From Singulisphaera acidiphila DSM 18658 (GTDB lineage: Bacteria > Planctomycetota > Planctomycetia > Isosphaerales > Isosphaeraceae), in the NCBI RefSeq assembly GCF_000242455.2, contig NC_019892.1:4526001-4590000 (forward strand): a stretch of DNA of 64,000 bases, given 5' to 3'. Below, piece after piece: positions 37,001-45,310 of this stretch (position 1 is the stretch's first letter; every line of letters begins with the position of its first letter). The notes under the pieces are model-generated. The model was given only the letters and a program-made list of their open reading frames with translations, ran no database searches and was not told the DNA's origin. Made by a program: the position numbers and the translations under genes.

Positions 37001-40000
37001 CTGGGCCGCTCGCCGAGTCGAACCGGCGAATCGCCTGGAGCCTGCCCGACCTGCTTGCCGACGCCCGTCAACGCCTCAAGCGGCCCCCGCACGAGCCGGA
37101 GCCGCTCCGCCTGAAAGGGGATCGCGTCTTCCTCGCGCGCCATCCGCTCGGCCCCGACGCCGGGATCGCGTTTGTCTTCCCCGGCGTGGGCAACCATTTC
37201 GCGGGTATGGGTCGCGATCTCTCCGCGCTCTGGCCCGAGGTGCTCCGAGCGCAAGACCAGGAGACCGGTTCCCTCCGCAGCCAGTTCTCGCCGGAGACGT
37301 TCTGGAACAGCGATCTTTCCGAACCGTTCGCCGACCAGCGGGCGCCGATCCTCGGCCAGGTCTCGCTGGGCGGGATGGTCAGCGACCTGCTCCGTGGCTT
37401 CGGCGTCGAGCCCCGGGCCACGATCGGCTACAGCCTCGGCGAATCGTCGGCCCTGTTCGCACTTCGCGGATGGACCGAACGCGACGAGATGCTCCGACGG
37501 ATCCAGACCTCGCCCCTGTTCCGGACCGAGTTGGCCGGCCGTTGTGAGGCCGCCTGCCGCGCCTGGGGACTGGCCGATGAAGAACCGGCCGACTGGCTGG
37601 CCGGGATCGTGCCGCATTCCGCCGAGACGGTCCGCGCCGCGCTCGCCGGCCGCGAGCGGGTCTACCTCCTGATCGTGAACACACCGCGCGAGGTGGTCGT
37701 CGGCGGCCATCGCAACGCCGTGCTCGACCTCGCCCGAACTCTCGGCGGCCGGTTCTTCCCCCTGCCAATGGTCAGCACGGTCCACTGCGAAATCACCCGG
37801 CAAGTCGAGCCCGCTTACCGCGCGATGCATCTCCTGAAGACGACTCCGCCCCCAGGAGTCCGGTTCTACAGCGGAGCCCGAGGCGAGTCGTACGACCTCA
37901 ATCGCGAGACGGCGGCCGACGCGATCGTCGCGCACGCCATCGACGGGATCGACTTCCCGGCGGTCGTCGCTCAGGCCTACGAAGACGGGATCCGCGTCTT
38001 CCTCGAGACCGGCCCGGGCGGTTCGTGCACCCGCATGATCGGCAAGGTGCTCGGCACGCGCCCCCACCTCTCCGGCTCGGCCTGCGTGGCCGGTCAAGAC
38101 CCGCTCACCGCAGTCCTCGAGCTCTTGGGAAGGCTGATCGCCGAGCGAGTCCCCGTCAACCTCGCGTCCCTTTACGGGGCCGAAACGAACAAGGCCGGCG
38201 AACCGGCCGGCCGCGTCATCCGCGTCGGCGTCGGTGGCCGCCCATTCCAGATCCCTGAACTTGCTCGGGGGGACGCGGCTTCGACTCCGGAACGTTTCGA
38301 CCCATCGCCGGAAAATATCGTGGTGCGTGCCCACACGATGGAAAACCAGGAACCTCACGATCCATCGCCGGAAAAACGGGCGAGCCATGCCCCCCCTCCG
38401 GGAAACAGGGAACGTGTCGATTCATCGAATCCCTCGCGCAATGGACACCAGGGAACTGCCGACGTGCCACAACTTGCCCTGGAGATCGACCCCTTGACTC
38501 GTCAGCTCGCGAGCAGCGAGACCGCCAAGGCCGAAGCGCACGAGGCGTTCCTCCGTGTCTCCGGAAACATCGGCCAGACGATGTCGAACCAGCTCGCCTT
38601 CCAGATGGCCTTGATCGAGGCGCTGATGGCTGAGCCGGCTGCCACAATCGCCGGGACGCCGATCGTTGAGGAATACGTCCCTCGAAGCGAAGCGCCCAAA
38701 GGGCCGGCCCCGGCCTTGGATCGCAACCAGTGCATGGAGTACGCCATCGGCTCGATCGGAGCGGTGCTCGGCCCCGAGTTCGCGCCGATCGATGCGCACC
38801 CGACCCGGGTCCGGCTCCCCGACGAGCCGCTGATGCTGGTCGATCGCATTCTCACGATCGAAGGGGAGCCCCGTTCGATGCAAGGGGGCCGGGTCGTCAC
38901 CGAGCATGACGTTCTCCCCGGCGCCTGGTATCTCGACGGCGGCCGGATCCCGACCTGCATCGCGGTCGAGTCGGGTCAGGCCGACCTGTTCCTCTCCGGC
39001 TACCTCGGCATCGACTTCATCACCAAGGGGCACGCCGTCTACCGCTTACTCGACGCGGTCGTGACCTTTCACCGCAGCCTGCCCGGCCCTGGTGACGTCA
39101 TCCGGTATGACATCCACATCGATCACTTCTTCCGCCAAGGCGAGACGCACCTCTTCCGGTTCCGCTTCGAGGCGACCGTCGACGGTGCCCCTTTGATGAC
39201 GATGAGTGAGGGCTGCGCGGGCTTCTTCTCCGCCAACGAGCTCGCCGCAGGCCAAGGGGTTGTCGCCCCCCGGCTTCAGCGGCAGACTCGGCCCTCTGGT
39301 CGGCCGGCCGACTGGGTCGAGCTCGTCCCGATGGCGGTCGAGTCATATTCTTCCTCACAAGTCGAAGCGCTCCGGCACGGAGACCTGACCACCGCGTTTG
39401 GCCCTTCGTTCGATGGCCTCTCGCTACGCAACCCGGCCCGCCTGCCGGGGGGGCGGATGACCCTGGTCGACCGGGTCGAAACGCTCGACCCCAAGGGGGG
39501 GAGGTTCGGCCTCGGCCTGATCCGCGCAGAGGCGGACATCCACCCCGACGACTGGTTCATGACCTGCCACTTCGTCGACGACCGCGTGATGCCCGGGACA
39601 CTCATGTTCGAGTGCTGCCTGCACACGCTCCGGATCTACCTGGCCCGGATGGGCTGGATCGGCGAGCACGACCAGGTGGCCTGCGAGCCGGTGCCAGGCG
39701 TCGCCAGCCGCTTGAAGTGCCGGGGGCAAGTCATCGAATCCACCCGGATGGTCACCTATGAGGTGTCGATCAAGGAACTAGGCTACGGCCCCGAGCCTTA
39801 CGCGATCGTGGATGCCTTGATGTATGCCGACGGCAAGCCGGTGGTCGAAATCACCGACATGTCGCTCCGCATGACCGGCCTGTCACGCGAGGCGCTCGAA
39901 ACCCTCTGGGCGAATCGCCCGGAAGGGGCGAGCCCGGTTCTTCAGATTCCGAGCGGCGGCGAACCCGCGCCGCTGTTCGACTGCGATCGGATCACGGCGT

Positions 40001-41052
40001 TCGCCATCGGCAAGCCCTCCGACGCATTTGGCCCCCCCTACAAGATCTTCGACTCCGGCCGGGTGATCGCCCGCTTGCCCGGCCCCCCCTTCCAGTTCCT
40101 CGATCGGATCACGGCGATCGACGCAGAGCCCTGGAAGCACGTCGCCGGTGGCGTGATCGAGGCCCGGTACGACGTCCCGGCCGACGCCTGGTACTTCGCC
40201 GCCGAGCGGCAAGGGCGGATGCCGTTCGCCGTGCTGCTCGAGGCCGCGCTTCAGCCTTGCGGCTGGCTGGCGGCGTACATCGGCTCGGCCCTGACGAGCG
40301 ACGAAGACCTCAAATTCCGCAACCTGGGGGGCTCGGCCACCCAGTTCATCGAGGTGACCCCCGCCACCGGAACCCTGGTCACGACCGTCAAGATCACCAA
40401 GGTCGCACGGTCCGGGGGCATGATCATCCAGAACTATGACCTCAAGGTCCGAACCGCGGCCAGTGGTGAGCTCGTCTATCGGGGCGACACCTATTTCGGC
40501 TTCTTCCGCGCCGAGGCGCTCGCCGAGCAGATCGGTATCCGCGACGCGGCACTCTATCAGCCGAGTCCTGACGAGCGGGCCCGGGCCAAGCCGTTGGATT
40601 ATCCGAGAACGCCCCCGTTCCCCGACGATCAACTGCGGATGATCGACCAAGTGGATTGCTTCATTCCCGACGGCGGACCGGCGGGACTCGGGTTCATCGA
40701 GGGGTCGCAGGATGTGGATCCCGGTGCCTGGTACTTCAAAGCGCATTTCTACCAGGATCCGGTCTGCCCCGGCTCATTGGGGTTGGAATCGTTCCGGCAA
40801 CTGCTTAAAGTCGTGGCCGCCGAGCGCTGGGGGGTGGGGAGCGACTCCCGCTTTGAGGACGCCGCTCCGGACGTCCCGCATCGCTGGACCTACCGGGGTC
40901 AGGTGCTCCCGACCGCCGGCCGCGTCGTCGTCCAGGCCACGATCACGAAGGTCGACGACCACCGCCGCCGGCTCTGGGCCGCTGGGTTCCTCACCGTCGA
41001 CGGCCGGACGATCTTCCAGATGAACGACTTTACGCTCGGCCTCAACTCCTAA
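34018..41052 (+). CDS. pfaC: PfaC-like PUFA synthase subunit: KS-CLF-AT-DH-DH
   Basis: 2344 aa. Active ketosynthase ~1-460 with Cys192 (DAACASS). Chain-length factor ~465-920: the KS fold is kept but the active-site position reads SSEETSGT, so Cys is replaced by acidic Glu666. A PfaB-like acyltransferase follows, with Ser1139 in GYSLGESS. After a degenerate DPSPE-rich linker (~1420-1480) come two FabA-type double-hotdog dehydratases, with His1851 (CHFVDDRVMPGTLM) and His2243 (AHFYQDPVCPGSLG). The FabA-like domains dehydrate and isomerise, giving cis double bonds. This domain order matches myxobacterial Pfa3, but the usual C-terminal acyltransferase (AGPAT) is absent and oleA starts 17 bp later. 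The AT inside this protein replaces a separate PfaB. Confidence 0.95.
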   Translation: MQHRERVAIVGIGGIFPQSPDLDRFWANVAGGIDTTREVPRGRWLLDVADAYDSRVGAPDRVYATRGGFIEDFQLDPNGLNLDRAELGRLDPMFHLALHAGRQAWQSAVTANLDRSRVGVVFGNIVLPTETSSALAREVLGRTIAEQVGAVDQTADHDRGEPLNGYVAGLPAGILAKALGLGGGTYTLDAACASSLYALKLAADELLAGRADAMLTGGLSRPDPLYTQMGFSQLRALSASGRPSPFDAQGDGLIVGEGAGMFVLKRLSDALRQGDTIHGIIAAVGLSNDVDGGLLAPSSEGQLRAMRSAYERSGWDPRDVDLIECHATGTPVGDAVEFISLRALWGTEGWSPGQCAIGSVKSNIGHALTAAGSAGLLKVLFAFKHKTLPPTANFTTPAPSLDEPGSSPFRILSEAQPWPARAKGEPRRAAISGFGFGGINAHALIEEWVPESAEPASEPTEPLPSIPVAIVGMAAHYGPFQGLRAFQERVLGGDIPGAPDELANWWGVQDATWFQRPGERKSPGGYGIDELALRPERFRIPPRELEEMLPQQSLALQVAADAIADAGWDDRPRLRAGVFVGIGLDLNTTNFHVRWSMLPSAKRWNKELGLNLEGDALEDWITGLRDAAGPPLTANRTMGALGGLVASRIAREFRIGGPSFTVSSEETSGTCALDVAVRLLGQGEIDEAIVGAVDLACDPRTFLCADRVHPFSPSGTVRPLDPNADGTVPSDGAAALIVKRLDDALRDGDRIYAVIRGIGTSSGADTTAYETAAQRAYAASGVDPASVGYLETHGSGRPDEDQVEAEALAALGSAWPERASCALGSAKGDVGHAGAAAGLASLIKAALCLHQQILPPLRGGETLRPELATAASPFFVPQGPQFWLRDRAQGPRRAAVSALGLEGNCHHIVLEGFEPKAGTTTADRVQPLGPRHLALFAIEADDEPGLLHQMEELEGLASQNPDQPIEALARTWWHRQADAPRRRLGLAVLAADAPPGPLAESNRRIAWSLPDLLADARQRLKRPPHEPEPLRLKGDRVFLARHPLGPDAGIAFVFPGVGNHFAGMGRDLSALWPEVLRAQDQETGSLRSQFSPETFWNSDLSEPFADQRAPILGQVSLGGMVSDLLRGFGVEPRATIGYSLGESSALFALRGWTERDEMLRRIQTSPLFRTELAGRCEAACRAWGLADEEPADWLAGIVPHSAETVRAALAGRERVYLLIVNTPREVVVGGHRNAVLDLARTLGGRFFPLPMVSTVHCEITRQVEPAYRAMHLLKTTPPPGVRFYSGARGESYDLNRETAADAIVAHAIDGIDFPAVVAQAYEDGIRVFLETGPGGSCTRMIGKVLGTRPHLSGSACVAGQDPLTAVLELLGRLIAERVPVNLASLYGAETNKAGEPAGRVIRVGVGGRPFQIPELARGDAASTPERFDPSPENIVVRAHTMENQEPHDPSPEKRASHAPPPGNRERVDSSNPSRNGHQGTADVPQLALEIDPLTRQLASSETAKAEAHEAFLRVSGNIGQTMSNQLAFQMALIEALMAEPAATIAGTPIVEEYVPRSEAPKGPAPALDRNQCMEYAIGSIGAVLGPEFAPIDAHPTRVRLPDEPLMLVDRILTIEGEPRSMQGGRVVTEHDVLPGAWYLDGGRIPTCIAVESGQADLFLSGYLGIDFITKGHAVYRLLDAVVTFHRSLPGPGDVIRYDIHIDHFFRQGETHLFRFRFEATVDGAPLMTMSEGCAGFFSANELAAGQGVVAPRLQRQTRPSGRPADWVELVPMAVESYSSSQVEALRHGDLTTAFGPSFDGLSLRNPARLPGGRMTLVDRVETLDPKGGRFGLGLIRAEADIHPDDWFMTCHFVDDRVMPGTLMFECCLHTLRIYLARMGWIGEHDQVACEPVPGVASRLKCRGQVIESTRMVTYEVSIKELGYGPEPYAIVDALMYADGKPVVEITDMSLRMTGLSREALETLWANRPEGASPVLQIPSGGEPAPLFDCDRITAFAIGKPSDAFGPPYKIFDSGRVIARLPGPPFQFLDRITAIDAEPWKHVAGGVIEARYDVPADAWYFAAERQGRMPFAVLLEAALQPCGWLAAYIGSALTSDEDLKFRNLGGSATQFIEVTPATGTLVTTVKITKVARSGGMIIQNYDLKVRTAASGELVYRGDTYFGFFRAEALAEQIGIRDAALYQPSPDERARAKPLDYPRTPPFPDDQLRMIDQVDCFIPDGGPAGLGFIEGSQDVDPGAWYFKAHFYQDPVCPGSLGLESFRQLLKVVAAERWGVGSDSRFEDAAPDVPHRWTYRGQVLPTAGRVVVQATITKVDDHRRRLWAAGFLTVDGRTIFQMNDFTLGLNS

Positions 41053-41069
41053 GCATCGGGGAGACTCTG

Positions 41070-42116
41070 ATGAGATATTCGCGAGTCTATATCGATGCGA
41101 TCGGCTATGAGTTGCCCCCTGTGGTGGTGACGTCGGCCGAGCTGGAAACGCGACTGAAAGGCTTTTACGAAGCCTTGCGGATCCCTGAAGGACAGCTCGA
41201 AGCACTGACGGGCATTGTCGAGCGACGGTGGTGGGACGAAGGCTACCCCGTCTCCGAAGGGGCGATCGCGGCGGCCAAGCAGGCCCTGGCAACGTCAAAC
41301 GTGAAGCCCGAGGAGATCGGCGTCCTGATCTACGCCGGGGTCTGCCGCGAGCTGTTCGAGCCGGCGACCGCCTGCCGCGTGGCCGCCGGGGTCGGGGTCA
41401 GCGAAGAGACGGCCGTCTACGACATCAGCAACGCCTGCCTGGGCGTGCTCAACGGCATGATCGACATCGCCAACCGGATCGAGCTCGGCCAGATCAAGGC
41501 GGGCATGGTCGTCTCGTGCGAGACCGCGCGCGAGATCAACGACATCATGATTGAGAGAATGATTCAGGAACCGACGATGGAGAACTTCCGCGAGTCGCTG
41601 GCCACCCTCACCGGGGGCTCAGGGGCGGTCGCGATGCTCCTGACCGACGGCTCGTTCTCGGAACCGAAGCGAAGGCGCCTGCTCGGCGGCGTGACCCACA
41701 CCGCCCCGCAATTCCACGCCCTCTGCCGCTGGGGCCTGGAGGCGATCCGCCCGCTCGGCGGCCTGCAGCAATTCATGGCGACCGACTCGATCTCCGTGCT
41801 CAAGCACGGCGTCGACCTCGGTACCCGGACCTGGTCCGCCTTCCTCCGCAAGTTCGGCTGGATGCGCAACCAGATCGACAAGGTCATCTGCCATCAGGTC
41901 GGCTCAGGGCACCGTGACACAATCCTCCAATCCCTGGGGATCGACGCAACCAAGGAGTTTTCAAGCTTCCCCTACCTGGGCAACATCGGCACCGTCTCGC
42001 TCCCCTTGACTGCCGCCCTGGCCGAGGACCGCGACTTCCTCAGGCCCGGCGACCGGGTCGCCTTCCTTGGCATCGGTAGCGGCTTGAACTGCCTGATGCT
42101 TGGACTCGAGTGGTAA
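41070..42116 (+). CDS. oleA: OleA: thiolase-superfamily enzyme for head-to-head acyl condensation
   Basis: 348 aa, with GGGGAGA about 7 bases before the ATG. A KASIII-like thiolase fold with Cys123 (SNACLGVLNGM), His275 (ICHQVG) and Asn305 (GNIGTVSL). Glu97 in ELFEPATACR corresponds to the glutamate that distinguishes OleA from ordinary KASIII and supports Claisen condensation of two fatty acyl chains to a 2-alkyl-3-keto acid. Only 17 bp separate it from pfaC, so it is almost certainly in the same transcript and may accept the polyunsaturated chain from the synthase. A KASIII loading role for the PUFA synthase is less likely given oleBCD downstream. Confidence 0.93.
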   Translation: MRYSRVYIDAIGYELPPVVVTSAELETRLKGFYEALRIPEGQLEALTGIVERRWWDEGYPVSEGAIAAAKQALATSNVKPEEIGVLIYAGVCRELFEPATACRVAAGVGVSEETAVYDISNACLGVLNGMIDIANRIELGQIKAGMVVSCETAREINDIMIERMIQEPTMENFRESLATLTGGSGAVAMLLTDGSFSEPKRRRLLGGVTHTAPQFHALCRWGLEAIRPLGGLQQFMATDSISVLKHGVDLGTRTWSAFLRKFGWMRNQIDKVICHQVGSGHRDTILQSLGIDATKEFSSFPYLGNIGTVSLPLTAALAEDRDFLRPGDRVAFLGIGSGLNCLMLGLEW

Positions 42117-42126
42117 ACTCTCATCA

Positions 42127-42273
42127 ATGCCTGTTGAGATCCGCAATTTCCTGTCGGACGCCACCGGTTTCGTTCTCGGAACCCGTGTTACGCAGCAGGC
42201 CAAGGCTCTTACGAAAGCCGTTTTCACCAAGCAAGCCAATGATGAGCTGACCGAGATGCAGGACTACGAATGA
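42127..42273 (+). CDS. Candidate 48-aa peptide between oleA and oleB
   Basis: Short open frame starting 10 bp after the oleA stop (MPVEIRNFLSDATGFVLG...) and ending in an ATGA overlap with the oleB start, the arrangement expected of a translated, coupled gene. The peptide is soluble, amphipathic and has an acidic end (ELTEMQDYE). No ribosome site is obvious and no family is recognised. It might be a small accessory protein or only a spacer that couples oleB translation to oleA. Confidence 0.45.
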   Translation: MPVEIRNFLSDATGFVLGTRVTQQAKALTKAVFTKQANDELTEMQDYE

Positions 42274-43232
42274 CCAGCGCCTTTGACGAATTTCGCCTGT
42301 CCCATCCGGGGCGTGACCTCGACCTGGGAGGCCTGCGCTACCACTACCTCGACGAGGGTCAGGGCGAGCCGGTCGTCATGGTCCACGGCAACCCGTCCTG
42401 GTCGTTCTACTACCGCTCGCTGGTCGAGGCCCTCAACGGCTCGTACCGGACCATCGTCCCCGACCATATCGGCTGCGGGCTCTCGGACAAGCCCGAGGAC
42501 TCGCGCTACCCCTACACGCTGAGCCGCCGGGTCGACGACCTCGAAGCGCTCCTCGACCACCTTGGGGTCAACAGCAACCTGACGCTGGTGCTCCACGACT
42601 GGGGCGGCATGATCGGCATGACCTACGCCGCACGCCACCCGGAACGGATCGCGCGGTTGGTGATCCTCAACACGGGCGCATTTCATCTCCCGAAGTCGAA
42701 GCCGTTCCCCTGGCCCTTGTGGGTCTGCCGCGACACGCCGCTGGGCGCCTGGATGGTCCGTGGCCTGAACGCGTTCTGCCGGGGGACCGCCTCCTCCTGG
42801 ATCGGCTGCACCCATCACCCGATGTCGCGCACGGTTCGTAACGCCTACCTCGCGCCTTACGACTCGTGGGCCAATCGGATCGCCATCCACCGATTCGTCC
42901 AGGACATCCCGCTCCGCCCCGGCGACCGTGGCTACGCACTCATCTCCGAGGTTGAAGATCGCCTCGAAACACTCGCAAGCGTACCCATGTTGATTGGTTG
43001 GGGGATGAAGGACTTCGTGTTCGACCACCATTTCCTCGACGAATGGATCCGCCGATTCCCCAGCGCGGAGGTCCACCGGTTCCCCAAGTCCGGGCACTAT
43101 ATCCTCGAGGACGAGACCGAGACAATCGTTCCCTTGGTTCGCGACTTCCTCGCCAACCATCCTCTCGAGCAAGACGCCCGGAGCCACGAGGCGCGGCATG
43201 GCCGCAACCCTCTGCCGATGGGAGAAGGTTAA
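42270..43232 (+). CDS. oleB: OleB: alpha/beta-hydrolase, beta-lactone decarboxylase
   Basis: 320 aa of the haloalkane-dehalogenase-like alpha/beta-hydrolase group. HGNPSWSFYYRSL holds the oxyanion region; the nucleophile is Asp110 in LHDWGG; a later acid lies in GWGMKDFVFD and the base in KSGHYILED. In the Ole pathway OleB removes CO2 from the beta-lactone made by OleC, leaving the internal olefin. The start overlaps the stop of the 48-aa frame (ATGA). The last ~20 residues (ARHGRNPLPMGEG) look like translated intergenic repeat, suggesting the original stop was lost or moved. A true dehalogenase is less likely in this context. Confidence 0.93.
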   Translation: MTSAFDEFRLSHPGRDLDLGGLRYHYLDEGQGEPVVMVHGNPSWSFYYRSLVEALNGSYRTIVPDHIGCGLSDKPEDSRYPYTLSRRVDDLEALLDHLGVNSNLTLVLHDWGGMIGMTYAARHPERIARLVILNTGAFHLPKSKPFPWPLWVCRDTPLGAWMVRGLNAFCRGTASSWIGCTHHPMSRTVRNAYLAPYDSWANRIAIHRFVQDIPLRPGDRGYALISEVEDRLETLASVPMLIGWGMKDFVFDHHFLDEWIRRFPSAEVHRFPKSGHYILEDETETIVPLVRDFLANHPLEQDARSHEARHGRNPLPMGEG

Positions 43233-43330
43233 GCCGCTGGCCGCTGTCTTCTTCGATGTTCCGGATTTCGAGTGGCCGGGGTGGCGCAACCACGGGAGGT
43301 GTCGGCTTGAACCCGCGAACGGCATCAGCC

Positions 43331-43454
43331 CTGGAACCACGGTCGCCCCGCCCGCTCTTGTTTTGATTGATTCCCCCTGGGACCGCGGTCGCCCCGCCCG
43401 CTCTTGATTTTGATTAATGAAATGGAATTGCGGGCGGGTCGCCCGCGGTCCCAG
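43331..43454. repeat. Direct and inverted GC-rich repeat between oleB and oleC
   Basis: Two ~42-bp direct units (43331-43373 and 43377-43418; both contain GGTCGCCCCGCCCGCTCTTG) and an inverted copy at 43430-43454. The second unit's 25-bp arm (43377-43401) pairs with 43430-43454 at 23 of 25 positions across a 28-base loop. This could be a dispersed repeat of this genome (REP-like) or an mRNA hairpin that adjusts oleC/oleD expression. The remainder of the 43233-43570 spacer shows no gene. Confidence 0.8.
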
Positions 43455-43570
43455 GAGGGGTTGGTTTCGACTTGTCGCGGCACAACCGTGCCCACCCAAC
43501 GAAACTAAAGTACGTTCTCACGATTGGCCTCTTTGTTATTAATCAGGCGTTCTGAGTGAAGGAGACTCCG

Positions 43571-45310
43571 GTGGCAACGGAAGGGATCAGTCCGGCCCGA
43601 GGCGTTGAGTCTACCGGCACCGGTGCCAACCCGGACGTCGTCAACATCGCCACTCACCTGCGCGAGATGGCGAAGATCCAGCCCTATGCGCTGGCGGCCG
43701 TCTGCCCGGCCGGCCGCGACCGCGCCGGCCGCGCGGCCCACACGCACTGGACGTTCCAGCAACTCGACCGCGAGAGTGACGCCGTGGCGCGGCAGGTCCT
43801 GGAGCGGGCCGGGATCACCCGGGGCGTCCGCACGGTCTTGATGGTCAAGCCGAGCCTCGAATTCTTCGCCCTGACCTTCGCCCTGTTCAAGACAGGGGCG
43901 ATCCCGGTCCTGATCGACCCGGGCATGGGGATCAAGAACATCGGCCAGTGCCTGGCTGAGGCCGAGCCCGAGGCGTTCATCGGCATCCCCTTGGCAAACC
44001 TGGCGCGACGGCTGCTCGGCTGGGGCAAGGCGACCCTCCGGACCATCGTACCGGTCGCTCCTCCTTGCAAAGGATGGCATTCTCACAGAAACAGACCATG
44101 GCTTGAGGATCAATCGTATCCGATCGCCCCGACCCGGGCCGACGAGGTCGCCGCGATCCTCTTCACCAGCGGCAGTACGGGAGTCCCCAAGGGGGCCGTC
44201 TACACTCATTCGATCTTCGAGGCGCAGGTGGCCGTCCTCCGCGACCTCTACGGCCTCGGGCCGGGCGAGATCGATCTCTGCACCTTCCCGCTCTTCGCCC
44301 TGTTCGCCCCCGCGCTCGGGATGACGGCGATCATCCCCGAGATGGACTTCACCCGCCCAGCGCAGGTCGATCCCAGGATGATCGTGCAGACGATCCAGGA
44401 CTTCGGCGTGACCAACATGTTCGGCTCCCCGGCCCTGATCCGCCGCGTCGGCGACTACGGGGCCCGCCACGCCCTCAAACTGCCGACAATCCGCCGGGTG
44501 ATCTCGGCGGGCGCTCCCGTTCCGGCCAAGGTGCTCGAAACCTTCGCCATGATGCTCACGCCCACCGCGTCCCTGACAACCCCCTACGGCGCAACCGAGT
44601 CGCTCCCCGTCTGCTCGATCGACAGCCACGAGATCCTCGGCGAGACGCGGCACCAGACCGACCGAGGGGCCGGCGTCTGCGTCGGCCGACCGGTCGGTGA
44701 TGTCGAGGTCCAGATCATCCGGATCTCCGACGACCCGATTTCGGACTGGTCGGACGATCTCTGTCTCCCCGACGGGGAAATCGGCGAGATCGTCGTCCGA
44801 GGGCCGGTCGTGACCCGCGCGTACGTCAACCGACCCGAGTCGACGGCCCAGGCCAAGATCGCCATTCCAGGGCAGGGGGGGGACGTCTATCACCGGATGG
44901 GAGACGTCGGCTATCGCGACGATCAGGGCCGAATCTGGTTCTGCGGGCGTAAGGCCCACCGGGTCGTGACCTCGGAGGAGACCCTCTTCACCATCCCCTG
45001 CGAGGCTGTCTTCAACACCCATCCGGCGGTCTTCCGCACCGCCTTGGTCGGGGTCGGCCCGCGCGGGGCGATGAGACCCGTCCTCTGCGTCGAGCGGCAA
45101 CGTTCCGCAACGGCAACCGGCAAAGCGAAGGAACGGCCGATCTCGAAGAAAGCCCTCCGCCGCGCACTCCTCGAGCTCGGGGCGACTTATCCTCATACGA
45201 AGGGGATCACGACCATCCTGTTCCATAAGGCGTTCCCGGTCGACATCCGTCACAACGCCAAGATTTTCCGCGAGAAGCTGGCCGCCTGGGCGGCCGGGAG
45301 GGTGCGATGA
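43571..45310 (+). CDS. oleC: OleC: AMP-forming ligase, beta-lactone synthetase
   Basis: 579 aa. The GTG at 43571 is preferred because AAGGAG lies 6 bases upstream; the frame extends to a GTG at 43556. ANL superfamily: P-loop ILFTSGSTGVPKGAVYTH at about residues 195-212, TTPYGATESLPV, and GDVGYRDDQGRIWFCGRKAHRV with the late Asp and Arg. The second half is complete (HNAKIFREKLAAW carries the catalytic Lys). OleC activates the 2-alkyl-3-hydroxy acid with ATP and closes it to a beta-lactone. It overlaps oleD by ATGA, so the two are translationally coupled. Confidence 0.94.
   Translation: MATEGISPARGVESTGTGANPDVVNIATHLREMAKIQPYALAAVCPAGRDRAGRAAHTHWTFQQLDRESDAVARQVLERAGITRGVRTVLMVKPSLEFFALTFALFKTGAIPVLIDPGMGIKNIGQCLAEAEPEAFIGIPLANLARRLLGWGKATLRTIVPVAPPCKGWHSHRNRPWLEDQSYPIAPTRADEVAAILFTSGSTGVPKGAVYTHSIFEAQVAVLRDLYGLGPGEIDLCTFPLFALFAPALGMTAIIPEMDFTRPAQVDPRMIVQTIQDFGVTNMFGSPALIRRVGDYGARHALKLPTIRRVISAGAPVPAKVLETFAMMLTPTASLTTPYGATESLPVCSIDSHEILGETRHQTDRGAGVCVGRPVGDVEVQIIRISDDPISDWSDDLCLPDGEIGEIVVRGPVVTRAYVNRPESTAQAKIAIPGQGGDVYHRMGDVGYRDDQGRIWFCGRKAHRVVTSEETLFTIPCEAVFNTHPAVFRTALVGVGPRGAMRPVLCVERQRSATATGKAKERPISKKALRRALLELGATYPHTKGITTILFHKAFPVDIRHNAKIFREKLAAWAAGRVR

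Noticed and set aside
36538..38388. 616-aa minus-strand frame opposite pfaC
   Set aside because: Overlaps the CLF and AT domains in antisense and shows no recognisable motif.
24966..41052. Alternative reading of the cluster as a heterocyst-glycolipid or enediyne-type iterative PKS
   Set aside because: The tandem LGIDSIKR ACPs, CLF, FabA-type double dehydratases and PfaD together are specific to PUFA-type synthases; no enediyne or glycolipid partner genes are present.
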